40,371 nucleotides of DNA from a bacterium. GTDB taxonomy: Bacteria > Desulfobacterota > Desulfocorpusculales > Desulfocorpusculum. Made by a program: the position numbers and the translations under genes. The notes under the pieces are model-generated. The model made no database searches, was not told the DNA's origin, and saw only the letters and a program-made list of their open reading frames with translations. Positions 25,634 to 34,539 of the stretch are shown here, one piece after another. The first letter of the stretch is position 1. Every line of letters begins with the position of its first letter. The DNA lies in assembly GCA_037481695.1 (NCBI GenBank), contig JBBFLE010000025.1, positions 1-40,371 of the forward strand, read 5' to 3'.

Positions 25634-26430
25634 AAACTTGATGGTCAAGTAGTTTCAGGAATCAAATTTTGACCAGAAGGTGGCATCTGCCACTCAAGTA
25701 GCCCAGGCTTTTGAGGGAGTGATAACCAGGGAGAGGTCCCGTGACGGACTATGGATACCAATAGTTGAATCAAGGTTCAAAGGTGGCGAAAAGACAACAA
25801 AAAAGGTGGACGAGACAGGGGCCAAGGTCCTGTTCACGCAACTCGGTCCTGCAGATGCTAGATAGCTGTAGGCTCCGATAAGGGGTGTGATCTGGGCGTG
25901 GGTTAGACAGAAATATCTGTGAACAATAAAGGTTTCCACAGGCCTCCAAATCCTGTTGACCCTCAAAGGAAGAGGACTGGGATGCGTTGTCAGGAGTCGA
26001 CTTGAGAGGTTCCGCGAATACCATCCCTGCCGTAGCTCCTTACCTGATAGAGCATCTCCCCGGGAAGACAACAATAGTCTCATCTATTGGTTCCCAAAGA
26101 GGCAGAGTTTCATGTGTCATGTACCTTGCTGCCCAAAGCGGGGTGATGGATCTTCTAAAGAGTGCAGTCCCTGAGCTTTGGCAATATGGGATCAATGCAG
26201 ATGTGGGACTGGTCGGTCTTACTCTTGCTACCACTGCCGCACAGATGAAAGAGAGTCATGCCCAGAGGATCTCTCCAAGAACACCTCTGGGCAGAGCTGG
26301 TACTTCTGGTGAGGTGCCAAAGGTAGTATCCTCTCGGGCATCTCGTGACACGCGGTTTGCTGTGCCAGGCATGTTTGGAAGTGGCCTGGGGTTGGCGGAT
26401 GTGAGGGTCAAAGTTGTTCCTGAAGTGATT
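25634..26430 (+). pseudogene. Decayed short-chain dehydrogenase/reductase
   Basis: SDR homology is readable in order, but in three frames. Near 25634: KLDGQVV then a stop. About 25686-25862: VAQAFEGV...KKVDETGAKVLFTQL, ending at a stop. About 25914-25960 in another frame: VNNKGFHRPPNPVDP, the NNAG region. From 25966 in the third frame: EEDWDALSGVDLRG, then TIPAVAPYLIEHL, IVSSIGSQRG (Ser kept), YLAAQSG where the catalytic YxxxK Lys is Gln, GIN, and RTPLGRAGTSGEV. The glycine-rich cofactor loop is not intact. This is an inactivated gene with several frameshifts and stops. It sits immediately upstream of the thiolase-like operon on the same strand and probably once belonged to it. Confidence 0.85.
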
Positions 26431-26563
26431 GCATGGAAGATGCAATGCATCTCGGCCATTTTTGGTGATAAGAGAATACTAGGAAAGGGGTGAGCGCTGG
26501 AATGAGGTAAAACCTTGCTTCAAGAAGCTGTCTTATTTGCAATGGGAAAGGAGGCGAAAAGAG

Positions 26564-27715
26564 ATGTACAAGAGGGTCGCGATCGTTGGGGTTGGCAGTA
26601 CGGGTTTTAGACCCACCACACCTGATGTCTCGTATCGAGAGCTGACACACGAGGCAGCGGTTAGGGCATACATGGATGCCAACATCGAGCCGAAAGACAT
26701 TGATGGCTTTGTATCTACATCTGAGGATTTCTTGGAAGGATACAGCATCTCAGATGAATACTGCAACGACCAGTTGGGAGCGATTCTGAAGCCAATAAGT
26801 ACTGTCCCGGGGGATTTCATCCAGTCCCTGGGTCAAGCTGTCATGATGGTTCGCTCCGGCGTCTGCAGGATAGTGGCGGTCCAGTGCATGAGCAAGGTCT
26901 CAAATGTACTTACCTTGTCACATGTTGTTGGATTCGCAATGGATCCTAACTATAACCGCCCCCTGGCAATGCATCCTGATTTTATTGCAGGTATGGAGAT
27001 GAACCGTTACCTCTTCGAGACCGGCTCCAGCCTAGAGCAGTGTGCGGCGGTGGTGGTAAAAAATAAGAGGAATGCGCTTTTGAACCCGCTTGCTGGACAT
27101 GGGGCATCGGTCACGGTTGAAGATGTTCTGAATTCCGAGTGGGTCTCCTATCCTCTCCGTCGTCTAGATGTGGCCCCACCTGCCGACGGGGCAGTGGTGA
27201 TGGTCGTGGCAGCCGAGGATGTGGCCAGGTCTCTGAACGAAATGCCCATCTGGATCCGGGGGATAGGGTGGTGCTCCGACACCCCGACGCTGGAGAGTAG
27301 GGACTGGGGCTCAGCAGTTTACACTCGCCTAGCAGCAGAGAGGGCATACAAGATGGCAGGTATCAGGAGCCCGCGCTCTGAAATTGATTTCGTGGAGATC
27401 AGTGACGAATACTCTTACAAAGAGCTTCAGCACCTGGAGGAACTCAAACTATGCGGCCCTGGCGAGGCCGGCTATCTCACAGAATCAGGGGCTACTGAGA
27501 TTGATGGGGAGTTGCCGGTAAATGCTTCTGGTGGCTGTCTGGGGGTGGGTCACCTCTTTGATGCCAACGGTGGACAGAAGGTCCTCGAGGTAGTCCTTCA
27601 GCTGAGGGGTGAAAAAGGCAAGGCTCAGATCCCGGATGCGCGGGTGGGGCTAGCCCAGAGCTGGAGGGGCGTTCCTACTACAACCGGGGCCGTAGTTATC
27701 CTGTCGAACGAGTAG
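26564..27715 (+). CDS. Thiolase-like protein (SCP-x/BbsB-Ltp2 type), copy 1
   Basis: A 383-residue thiolase-superfamily protein: VAIVGVGSTGF at the N terminus, PADGAVVMVVAAEDVA near residue 203, and the C-terminal NASGGCLGVGHLFDANG, equivalent to the thiolase SGGxxxxGHPxGATG. The usual nucleophilic Cys position near residue 85 reads STVPGDFIQSLGQAV with no Cys, and the final Cys motif is replaced by GLAQSWRG. It therefore probably does not do classical thiolysis. Like Ltp2-type aldolases it has a Tyr-rich EYSYKELQHLEEL segment near residue 288. AAAGGAGG is 9 bases before ATG 26564. Partners are the thiolase-like copy 2 and two DUF35 proteins downstream. Confidence 0.88.
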   Translation: MYKRVAIVGVGSTGFRPTTPDVSYRELTHEAAVRAYMDANIEPKDIDGFVSTSEDFLEGYSISDEYCNDQLGAILKPISTVPGDFIQSLGQAVMMVRSGVCRIVAVQCMSKVSNVLTLSHVVGFAMDPNYNRPLAMHPDFIAGMEMNRYLFETGSSLEQCAAVVVKNKRNALLNPLAGHGASVTVEDVLNSEWVSYPLRRLDVAPPADGAVVMVVAAEDVARSLNEMPIWIRGIGWCSDTPTLESRDWGSAVYTRLAAERAYKMAGIRSPRSEIDFVEISDEYSYKELQHLEELKLCGPGEAGYLTESGATEIDGELPVNASGGCLGVGHLFDANGGQKVLEVVLQLRGEKGKAQIPDARVGLAQSWRGVPTTTGAVVILSNE

Positions 27716-27727
27716 GAGGTGAAAGAC

Positions 27728-28891
27728 ATGGGATTCAGAAGAGTCGCCATTGTTGGAGCTGGGATTACAAAGTTTGTTCGCCGGGCCCAGGAGACACCTA
27801 AGGAGTTGGCGTACGAGGCTGTGAAGATGGCCCTGGACTCTTGTGAGATGACCATAAAGGACATAGATTGTGTGGCTTTGGGGACTGCTCCGGATGCGTT
27901 CGACGGAGTACATATGAAAGGCGAATACCTTATAGATGGTGCAGGCGGTTTTCGAAAGCCTTATATGCGTCATTATGTGGGGGGGGGAACCGGGGTCTTC
28001 TCGCCCATCCATGGGTGGTACCATGTGGCCTCAGGGATGTTTGACACATGCCTGGTTGTGGCAGAAGAGAAGATGTCCACATGCCATCCGCATCCTGCTG
28101 GGGCCTTTCTTACCATATTTGACCACACTACAGAACAGCCAATATATCCAACGCTGATCTGGATATTCGCAATGGAAATGCACCGTTATATGCATACCTA
28201 CGGGATTACGAAGGAGGAAATCGCCCTGGTTTCAGTGAAAAACAAGAAAAACGCCATGGACCACCCCTCTGCCCAATTGGGAGAGGAGATAACTGTGCAG
28301 GATGTGCTCAACTCGGAGGTGATGGCATATCCAGTGAACCGGCTGGATATAAGCCCCACATCAGACGGGGCAGCTGCCATCATCTTGGCCGCAGAGCACG
28401 TAGCCAACAGAATAACGGACAAGCCGGTCTGGATAGACGGGATCGGGTACAGCCTTGACACTGCCTACTGGTGCACGAGGGACCTCTGCTATCCCGACTA
28501 TGTGGAGAAGGCAGCCAGGATGGCTTACGACATGGCTGGGATCAGGGAGCCCAGCAAGGAGATCCACGTGGCAGAGCCTTATGACCCTTTCAGCTACAAG
28601 GAACTGCACCACATGGAGGGACTCTTGCTCTGCAAGCGAGGCGAGGCGGCAAAGCTTACTGCAGACGGGGTCACTCAGAGGACAGGAAATCTGCCCATCT
28701 GCCCCTCTGGCGGGGCCCTGGGGGTAGGCAATCCCATTGCGGCCACCGGGTTGATGAAGATCATTGAGATCTTCTTACAACTCAGGGGAGAGGCGGGAAA
28801 GAGACAGGTCCCCGGCAACCCCACCTGCGGGCTGGCTCAGGCTTGGGGAGATTTGATGCAGGTTGGCACCGTTGTAGTCATGAGAAGATAA
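27728..28891 (+). CDS. Thiolase-like protein (SCP-x/BbsB-Ltp2 type), copy 2
   Basis: A 387-residue paralogue of the preceding gene: VAIVGAGITKF, VKNKKNAM, EITVQDVLNSEVMAYPVNRLD, TSDGAAAIILAAEHVA, YDPFSYKELHHMEGL and PSGGALGVGNPIAATG. The nucleophile region reads HYVGGGTGVFSPIHGW without Cys, and the GHP His is Asn here (GNP), so this copy lacks both canonical thiolase residues. It may be a structural partner or an aldolase-type subunit. AGGAGG at 27714-27719 overlaps the stop of copy 1 and is 8 bases before ATG 27728. Likely forms a heteromer with copy 1 plus the DUF35 subunits. Confidence 0.88.
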   Translation: MGFRRVAIVGAGITKFVRRAQETPKELAYEAVKMALDSCEMTIKDIDCVALGTAPDAFDGVHMKGEYLIDGAGGFRKPYMRHYVGGGTGVFSPIHGWYHVASGMFDTCLVVAEEKMSTCHPHPAGAFLTIFDHTTEQPIYPTLIWIFAMEMHRYMHTYGITKEEIALVSVKNKKNAMDHPSAQLGEEITVQDVLNSEVMAYPVNRLDISPTSDGAAAIILAAEHVANRITDKPVWIDGIGYSLDTAYWCTRDLCYPDYVEKAARMAYDMAGIREPSKEIHVAEPYDPFSYKELHHMEGLLLCKRGEAAKLTADGVTQRTGNLPICPSGGALGVGNPIAATGLMKIIEIFLQLRGEAGKRQVPGNPTCGLAQAWGDLMQVGTVVVMRR

Positions 28892-28902
28892 GGAGGGATG
28901 AG

Positions 28903-29421
28903 ATGTTAGATGCTGAGAAGATAAAGGCCACCGTGACCCCGGTGAGCGAGAAAGATGTGGCTCAGGGAAAGGTCTTATCTGTTCGTTGGAAGCCTGATCT
29001 GAGGTATGCGTGGGACAATGGGATCGCTATTGGTCGATATCTCCAGGAGTTGAAAAACGGGAGAATCATGGCAAAAAGATGCAATGGATGCCGCCGCATA
29101 ATGATTCCGCCCAGAATGTTCTGTGAGCTTTGCTGGAGACCAACGGACGAGTGGGTCCAGGTCAAAGACACTGGAACCATAAACACCTTCGTGGTCAGCC
29201 ATATTGACTGGAAGGCTGGGCGTCTGCCTAAGGGGCAAAGGTATTACACTCCGGCGGTTATTGAGATAGATGGCGCTTCTCCCGGCATGGGGCTTTTGCA
29301 CCTCATAGATGAGATAGAGCCCTATGAAATAAAGATCGGGATGAGGGTCAAGGCCGTGTGGAAGCCTGCCAAGGACAGGATCGGGGCCATCACGGATATC
29401 AAGTATTTCAAGCCGATTTAG
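28903..29421 (+). CDS. DUF35 zinc-ribbon/OB-fold protein, copy 1
   Basis: A 172-residue partner of thiolase-like enzymes. The rubredoxin-like zinc ribbon has CNGCRRIMIPPRMFCELC (C-x2-C...C-x2-C) near residues 65-82. It is followed by the OB fold (DTGTINTFVVSHIDW, YYTPAVIEIDG, GLLHLIDEIEP, GMRVKAVWKP). An N-terminal extension of about 45 residues precedes the ribbon. DUF35 proteins such as BbsA, ChsH2 and the archaeal acetoacetyl-CoA thiolase partner bind thiolase-fold enzymes and shuttle CoA thioesters. AGGAGG (28891-28896) is 6 bases before ATG 28903. Ends in KYFKPI, as does the next gene. Confidence 0.9.
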   Translation: MLDAEKIKATVTPVSEKDVAQGKVLSVRWKPDLRYAWDNGIAIGRYLQELKNGRIMAKRCNGCRRIMIPPRMFCELCWRPTDEWVQVKDTGTINTFVVSHIDWKAGRLPKGQRYYTPAVIEIDGASPGMGLLHLIDEIEPYEIKIGMRVKAVWKPAKDRIGAITDIKYFKPI

Positions 29422-29431
29422 GAGGGATGCC

Positions 29432-29908
29432 ATGGCCATTACCGAGAGGATTGCCAAGACTACTGATCTTGGTGCTTGGAGAGGAGAAATCCCCATGGAG
29501 TACATTTACACCATGGGCAGGGCGGGAGAGAAATTCTTTAGAGCCATCAAGGAAAAGGGTCAGCTACTAGGAACGCGCTGCGAAAAGTGCGATCTGGTTT
29601 ATGTGCCTCCGCGCATATATTGCGAGGAATGCATGGCAAGGCTTGAAAATAACTATCTCGAGGTAAGTACAAAGGGGGTAGTCCACACTTTTACCCTCTG
29701 CTATGAGGGTATAGATGGAAACAAACTGGACAACCCCCAACTTGTTGCCATGATCAATTTGGAGGACACAGACGGGGGCCTGGTCCACTTCCTTGGAGAG
29801 GTAGAGCCCAAAGACGTGTATATTGGTATTCCCGTGGAGGCTGTCTTTAAACCCAAGAAGGATCGCCGAGGCGACATCCTAGACATAAAGTATTTCAAAC
29901 CCATCTGA
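29432..29908 (+). CDS. DUF35 zinc-ribbon/OB-fold protein, copy 2
   Basis: A 158-residue paralogue of the previous gene, with CEKCDLVYVPPRIYCEEC as zinc ribbon near residues 51-68. The OB fold (TKGVVHTFTLCYEG, LVAMINLEDT, GLVHFLGEVEP, GIPVEAVFKP) closes with KYFKPI, the same last six residues as copy 1. The two genes are therefore a tandem duplication, each perhaps paired with one thiolase-like protein. GGAGGG lies just before ATG 29432, 10 bases after the preceding stop. An intrinsic terminator follows the stop within 10 bases, so this is the last gene of the operon. Confidence 0.9.
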   Translation: MAITERIAKTTDLGAWRGEIPMEYIYTMGRAGEKFFRAIKEKGQLLGTRCEKCDLVYVPPRIYCEECMARLENNYLEVSTKGVVHTFTLCYEGIDGNKLDNPQLVAMINLEDTDGGLVHFLGEVEPKDVYIGIPVEAVFKPKKDRRGDILDIKYFKPI

Positions 29909-29915
29909 TCCATCT

Positions 29916-29947
29916 GGCGGTGGGGCCGTGCACCCACCGCCTTTTTT
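29916..29947 (+). terminator. Intrinsic terminator of the thiolase/DUF35 operon
   Basis: A 9-bp perfect stem GGCGGTGGG (29916-29924) with CCCACCGCC (29933-29941) and an 8-base loop is followed by TTTTTT (29942-29947), 8 bases after the DUF35 copy 2 stop. Confidence 0.92.
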
Positions 29948-30223
29948 CTTGCCTTTCCCCTGATTTGCTCTGGAGTTCCTCCACTGAACAGATCCAAACA
30001 GACGGGCAGGTAAAAGAGAGCCCTCCAGGGCCCCCCAATACCTTTGTCAAAAAAAGTACCCCTCTCAAAAGCTCATGGCAGTGAAGGCTTGGGTATCAGA
30101 AATCATAAAGAGGTTTTCCCCCCTTTGGTGATCCCAGTTGTGAATAATCCTGGCTGAGGATACTATTGACAAGACCGGTATGATCCGGAAGCCAGATTGG
30201 TGCACTTCAGGAGGTCCTCCAGA

Positions 30224-30649
30224 ATGTCTGATTTGCTTGCTCTTGCGAATCAAGTTATGGCTGCACAACCCTTTAGCGTATTGGTGGGCGCGGAGATTAC
30301 CCAGTTTGGCCAAGGCAAAGCCGAGCTGAGTATTGAACTGTGCGAGAAGCACCGCCAGCAACACGGCTTTGTGCATGGAGGTGTTCTTTCATATGCGGCA
30401 GACAATGCGCTTACCTTTGCTGCTGGAAGCGCATTGGGCCCGGCTGTTGTCACAGCCGAATTCAAGATCAATTACCTTCGCCCAGCCCTGGGGGAAAAGC
30501 TCATAGCCCGGGCCAGTGTGATTCACGCCGGGAAAACCCAGGCTGTATGCTGCTGCGAAGTTTTCTGTGTCAAGCAAAATACTGATTATCTATGCGCCAT
30601 TGCACAAGGCACAGTAAACGTTCTTTCTAACCCCAATTCTTCACAATGA
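30224..30649 (+). CDS. PaaI-type hotdog thioesterase
   Basis: A 141-residue single hotdog-fold protein, likely hydrolysing acyl- or aroyl-CoA. The PaaI signature HGGVLSYAADNAL is near residue 54, preceded by HRQQHGFV; INYLRPALGEKLIARASVIHAGKTQAV is the central strand region. AGGAGG (30209-30214) is 9 bases before ATG 30224; an earlier in-frame start at 30197 would include that site. It stands between the thiolase/DUF35 terminator and the acyl-CoA synthetase. A role in CoA-thioester turnover with these neighbours is plausible but not shown. Confidence 0.92.
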   Translation: MSDLLALANQVMAAQPFSVLVGAEITQFGQGKAELSIELCEKHRQQHGFVHGGVLSYAADNALTFAAGSALGPAVVTAEFKINYLRPALGEKLIARASVIHAGKTQAVCCCEVFCVKQNTDYLCAIAQGTVNVLSNPNSSQ

Positions 30650-31062
30650 GTGAAAAATGCGGGCTGACCTCATGGGATTTCCGGATGAATCCATTTATGC
30701 TCAAACGCACTTTGAACTTCCCTCTGGGGTGGCCCTTGGGTTTAGAACTTAAGATGGCTAAATGTACCGGAGGATTGGGGGCGCAGTCTTCCATGTGGAA
30801 GGCCATTAAAAATATCCGGCCCAGGCAAAGCGGCTGGAGAGCCTGGTTGCATCAGCCAAGCTCATTCAACGAGACAAATGGGCTTGCAGGCCGGGCCCCA
30901 AGGCCCAGGCTGAACTCAGAGGCTTTGGGATTTGGAGTCGGGCCTGGTACTCTAGGCCAGTGGATAGGCACTCATGGATGCAGGTCACAAAGGCCCTTTG
31001 GCAAATGAGGAAGGCCTTATGAGGAAGGGAACAAGGGCTGTGGAGAAAGAGAGAGAAAGGCA
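30650..31062. other. Intergenic region, no convincing gene
   Basis: 413 bases. A 120-codon open frame from 30646 overlaps the thioesterase stop, but its sequence is Gly/Arg/Trp-rich with no domain or strong ribosome site, so I do not call it. Nothing else recognised. Confidence 0.4.
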
Positions 31063-33159
31063 ATGAGGGATCTATTCTATCCCAAGAGTGTGGTGGTGGT
31101 CGGAGTCTCCAACTCCCCTACCAACATGGCCAGGGGAATCGTCTTTAACCTCAACGAATGCCGCTTCAAGGGAGTCATCTATCAGGTGGGCAGAAGCGGA
31201 GGGGTCTTCGCAGGAAGGCGCATCTATCCTTCGGTCCTACAGGTGCCCGACGAACTGGACATGGCTGTGATACTGACTCCGGCCCATACCATACCGGGCA
31301 TTCTGGAGGAGTGTGGTCAAAAGGGGATAAGGAGGGCTGTCATAGAATCAGGAGGGTTTAGGGAGTATGGAGAGGAGGGAAAGCGCCTGGAAGAGGAAAT
31401 CTTGAGGGTCTCGGCCAAATGGGGGATACGATTTGTAGGGCCCAACTGCATAGGAATTATCAACATGGAAAATGGCTTTAGCACCCCTTTCCCTCCCATA
31501 GGAAGAATGGTCAAGAAGGGGGACATATCTGTCATTACTCAAAGCGGGGGAGTTGGGATCTCGGTCTTGCATCTGTTGGCCAACGAGGGACTGGGGTTAA
31601 ATAAATTCGTTTCTGTGGGCAACATGCTGGACATCCAGACAGAGGAATATCTGGAGTTCCTGATTCAAGACCCCAACACCCGGTATATTTTCCTGTACCT
31701 GGAAGGCATACGCCAGGGCCGAAAACTCATGGAAGTGGCCAGGCGCTCTCCCAAGCCCATAGTGGCCTTCAAGGCCAATATCGGAAGGATGGGAAAGAGG
31801 ATAGCATCCTCGCATTCGGCCTCTCTTTCCAGCGACGACCGGGTGGTGGAAGCCGCCTTCCGCCAGGCCGGGATCATACGTGTTCACGATGCCACCACCC
31901 TGGGCAACGATCTCAAGATCCTGAGGCTGCCTCCCATGAGGGGCAGGAACCTGGCCATCATGTCTCGATCAGGCGGTCATGCGGTGATCGCAGCGGATGC
32001 CTGCGAGACCTCTGGACTCAATCTGGTGGAGTTCCCCAGAGATTTTCTGGAGCAGATAGAAGCGCACTTCAGGGCCTCGGTGATCAAACTGACCAACCCC
32101 CTGGACCTGGGTGACCTTTTCGACATGGAGGTATACGCCCAGATAATAGATGAGACCCTGGCACGCCCCGAGGTGGATGGAATGGTCTTCCTCCATACTT
32201 TTCACGCTGCCCTGGAAAGCCAGCCTTCCAGGGAGCTATTCTCCAGGGTGATCAGGCTTTCCCAAAGACACGACAAGCCCGTGGCGCTCTATGTCTCCAC
32301 CGAAGATCAGGAGGTGAGCCACCTCAAGAAGAACCTGGATTTTCCGGTCTTTACCCAAGTGGTTGAAACCATAAGGGCCTTGGAATTGAATAGATGTTAC
32401 CACGCCCAAAAAGAAAGATTGGAGGCCCAAGAGCCCCAAGCCTCCTTAGAGGCAGACACGCGGAGGCTCAAGGAATTGGTGGGAAGAGCCCTTTTGGAGA
32501 AAAGGGACCTTTTGTTACATGAGGCTTTGGAGCTTCTGGCCCTTTGGGGTATACCGGTTGTCAAAGGAGTTGTGGCAGCCTCCAAGGAGGAACTGCTGCA
32601 GGCTGCTGAAACAGTGGGTTATCCGGTGGTCCTCAAGGTGGTCTCCCAAGAGATTTCCCACAAATCGGATGCCGGCGGGGTGGTCCTGGACCTTCGGGAC
32701 GGACAGTCCCTTAGCCAAGCTGTGGAAGAAATGGAAAAGAGGCTCAAAAGAGATTTTCCCAAGGCTCAAATAACAGGTTACATGGTCCAGCCCATGATTG
32801 CTGGAGGCAAGGAACTGATTTTGGGAGGTACCCAAGACCAGCAGTTCGGGCCTGTGGTGCTGGCTGGCATCGGAGGCATATTCGTGGAGGTCTTGGGGGA
32901 TGTTTCCTTGAGGGTGGCTCCCATCTCCAGGCTGGATGCCCAGGAGATGCTCCAAGAACTCAAGGGCTTTCCAGTGCTAAAAGGGGTAAGGGGCGAGAGT
33001 GCCTCGGATCTGGATGCACTGCTGGAGATGCTCTGCAGGCTTTCGGGCCTCATGTGTCAGATGCCTGAGATTCAGGAACTGGATATGAACCCCGTGAGGG
33101 TTTTCCCCTTGGGGCAAGGTGCTTTGGTCTTGGATGCAAGAGTGATACTCAAAAAGTGA
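31063..33159 (+). CDS. ADP-forming acyl-CoA synthetase (acetate-CoA ligase type), fused alpha and beta
   Basis: A 698-residue enzyme that interconverts acyl-CoA plus ADP and Pi with the free acid and ATP. The N-terminal CoA-binding domain (SVVVVGVSNSPTNMARGIVFNL), then the ligase-CoA part (FVGPNCIGIIN, ITQSGGVG) with phosphorylated-His candidate His251 in SSHSASLSSDDR. The C-terminal half from about residue 470 is an ATP-grasp domain (VVLKVVSQEISHKSDAGGVVLDL, GGIFVEVLGDVSLRVAPI). Such fused enzymes make ATP from acyl-CoA in anaerobes and can act on aryl or branched acids. The ribosome site GAGAGAAAGG is weak. The aminotransferase starts 21 bases downstream, suggesting an amino-acid or oxo-acid degradation link. 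Confidence 0.92.
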   Translation: MRDLFYPKSVVVVGVSNSPTNMARGIVFNLNECRFKGVIYQVGRSGGVFAGRRIYPSVLQVPDELDMAVILTPAHTIPGILEECGQKGIRRAVIESGGFREYGEEGKRLEEEILRVSAKWGIRFVGPNCIGIINMENGFSTPFPPIGRMVKKGDISVITQSGGVGISVLHLLANEGLGLNKFVSVGNMLDIQTEEYLEFLIQDPNTRYIFLYLEGIRQGRKLMEVARRSPKPIVAFKANIGRMGKRIASSHSASLSSDDRVVEAAFRQAGIIRVHDATTLGNDLKILRLPPMRGRNLAIMSRSGGHAVIAADACETSGLNLVEFPRDFLEQIEAHFRASVIKLTNPLDLGDLFDMEVYAQIIDETLARPEVDGMVFLHTFHAALESQPSRELFSRVIRLSQRHDKPVALYVSTEDQEVSHLKKNLDFPVFTQVVETIRALELNRCYHAQKERLEAQEPQASLEADTRRLKELVGRALLEKRDLLLHEALELLALWGIPVVKGVVAASKEELLQAAETVGYPVVLKVVSQEISHKSDAGGVVLDLRDGQSLSQAVEEMEKRLKRDFPKAQITGYMVQPMIAGGKELILGGTQDQQFGPVVLAGIGGIFVEVLGDVSLRVAPISRLDAQEMLQELKGFPVLKGVRGESASDLDALLEMLCRLSGLMCQMPEIQELDMNPVRVFPLGQGALVLDARVILKK

Positions 33160-33180
33160 AACTGGCAGGGGGAGATGAGT

Positions 33181-34458
33181 ATGGACACTGTGGAAAAATA
33201 TGCCAAATTCGTAAACACTGCGATGGTGGCCAGGGTGGAGCCTGTGGTGGTGGACAGGGCCCAAGGAGCCACGTATGTGGATATCTCTGGGAAAGAATAC
33301 ATAGATTGCTTCTCAGGAATAGCCGTGACCAATGCCGGGCATTGCCATCCCAGGGTCATAGAAGCAGCCAAAGCCCAGATGGAAAAGCTGGTGCACTGCT
33401 GCTCCTATGTTTATTACAGCCAGCCTACAGCGGATTTGGCTGAGAAGCTTGCAGCCATCACACCTGGAAGGCTGCAAAAGACCTTTTTTGGAAACGGCGG
33501 GGCCGAGGCCATAGAGGGAGCTCTAAGGCTGGCCAAGCAGTTTACGGGAAAGACAGAATTCATAGGGCTCCAGGGATCTTTTCATGGCCGCTCCTATGCC
33601 ACCTTGAGTGTCACAGGTAACTGCGGCCGAAAAAGGAGAGGGGGACCGTACATGGCAGGCTGTACATTTCTGCCCGCCCCTTACTGCTATCGCTGCTTCT
33701 ATGAGCTGAAATATCCCTCCTGCCAGCTTCGTTGTGCCAGAGCCCTTGAGGAGATAATCCTGTACAACACATATGACTCGGTGGCCGCCTTCATAGCCGA
33801 GCCTGTCATGGGCGAAGGTGGGATAATCGTGCCTCCTGTGGAATTCTTCCAGGAAGTGGAGAAGATCCTCAAGAAACATGAAATCCTTTTTATTTGCGAC
33901 GAAGTACAGACCGGTTTCGGCAGAACAGGTAAGATGTTTGCAATAGAGCATTACGAAGTGGAACCCGACATAATGGCCATGGCCAAAGGCATAGCCGACG
34001 GGTTCCCCCTCAGTGGTTTTATTGCCAGAGAGGATGTGGCCGACTCATTCAAGCCCGGGGATCATCTCTCCACTTTCGGGGGCAATCCTGTGTCCTGTGC
34101 GGCGGCTTTAGCCAACATACGGGTCTTGGAGGAGGAGAAGCTGGTAGAGGCTGCAGCGCAGAAGGGAAAGTGGTTTCTGGAGAGATTCCAGGATCTGGCC
34201 TCCAGACACAGGCTAATAGGAGATGTTCGCGGCAAAGGGCTCATGATAGGCCTTGAGCTAGTAAAGGACCCATCCAGCAAAGAGCCGGCTGCAGAAGAAG
34301 GACGCCGTCTGCGCCAGGCATGCCTGGAGAAAGGATTGCTGGTAGGTCTGGGGGGAACCTTTGGAAATGTGATCAGGATCCAGCCTCCTTTGGTCATAGA
34401 GGAGGCTCAGATGGAAGAGGTGCTAAGGGTTCTGCAGGAGGCTCTCTACAACCTCTGA
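33181..34458 (+). CDS. Class III (ornithine/GABA-type) aminotransferase
   Basis: A 425-residue PLP enzyme. Visible: DRAQGATYVDISGKEYIDCFSG, GNGGAEAIEGALRLAKQ (PLP phosphate site), GSFHGRSYATLSVTG, ICDEVQTGFGRTG (the Asp that contacts the PLP nitrogen) and the Schiff-base Lys in MAMAKGIADGFPLSG near residue 269, then HLSTFGGNPVSCAAALA. An unusual CYRCFYELKYPSCQLRC insert near residues 166-184 has four spaced Cys (C-x2-C-x8-C-x3-C), which could bind a metal. ATG 33181 is preferred over 33175 because GGGGGAG sits directly against the latter. Substrate not predictable; GABA, beta-alanine or (R)-3-amino acids are options. Confidence 0.9.
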   Translation: MDTVEKYAKFVNTAMVARVEPVVVDRAQGATYVDISGKEYIDCFSGIAVTNAGHCHPRVIEAAKAQMEKLVHCCSYVYYSQPTADLAEKLAAITPGRLQKTFFGNGGAEAIEGALRLAKQFTGKTEFIGLQGSFHGRSYATLSVTGNCGRKRRGGPYMAGCTFLPAPYCYRCFYELKYPSCQLRCARALEEIILYNTYDSVAAFIAEPVMGEGGIIVPPVEFFQEVEKILKKHEILFICDEVQTGFGRTGKMFAIEHYEVEPDIMAMAKGIADGFPLSGFIAREDVADSFKPGDHLSTFGGNPVSCAAALANIRVLEEEKLVEAAAQKGKWFLERFQDLASRHRLIGDVRGKGLMIGLELVKDPSSKEPAAEEGRRLRQACLEKGLLVGLGGTFGNVIRIQPPLVIEEAQMEEVLRVLQEALYNL

Positions 34459-34539
34459 AAAGGAAGGCCAGGCAAGGACCCGGGAGATGGGGGTGTCAAC
34501 ACTCGCCTGCATGAAAGCTTAGAAAACAGGGGGACACAG

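Noticed and set aside
30646-31008. 120-codon frame overlapping the thioesterase stop
   Set aside because: ATGA overlap is suggestive, but the translation is low-complexity with many Trp, Gly and Arg, and no homology is recognisable.
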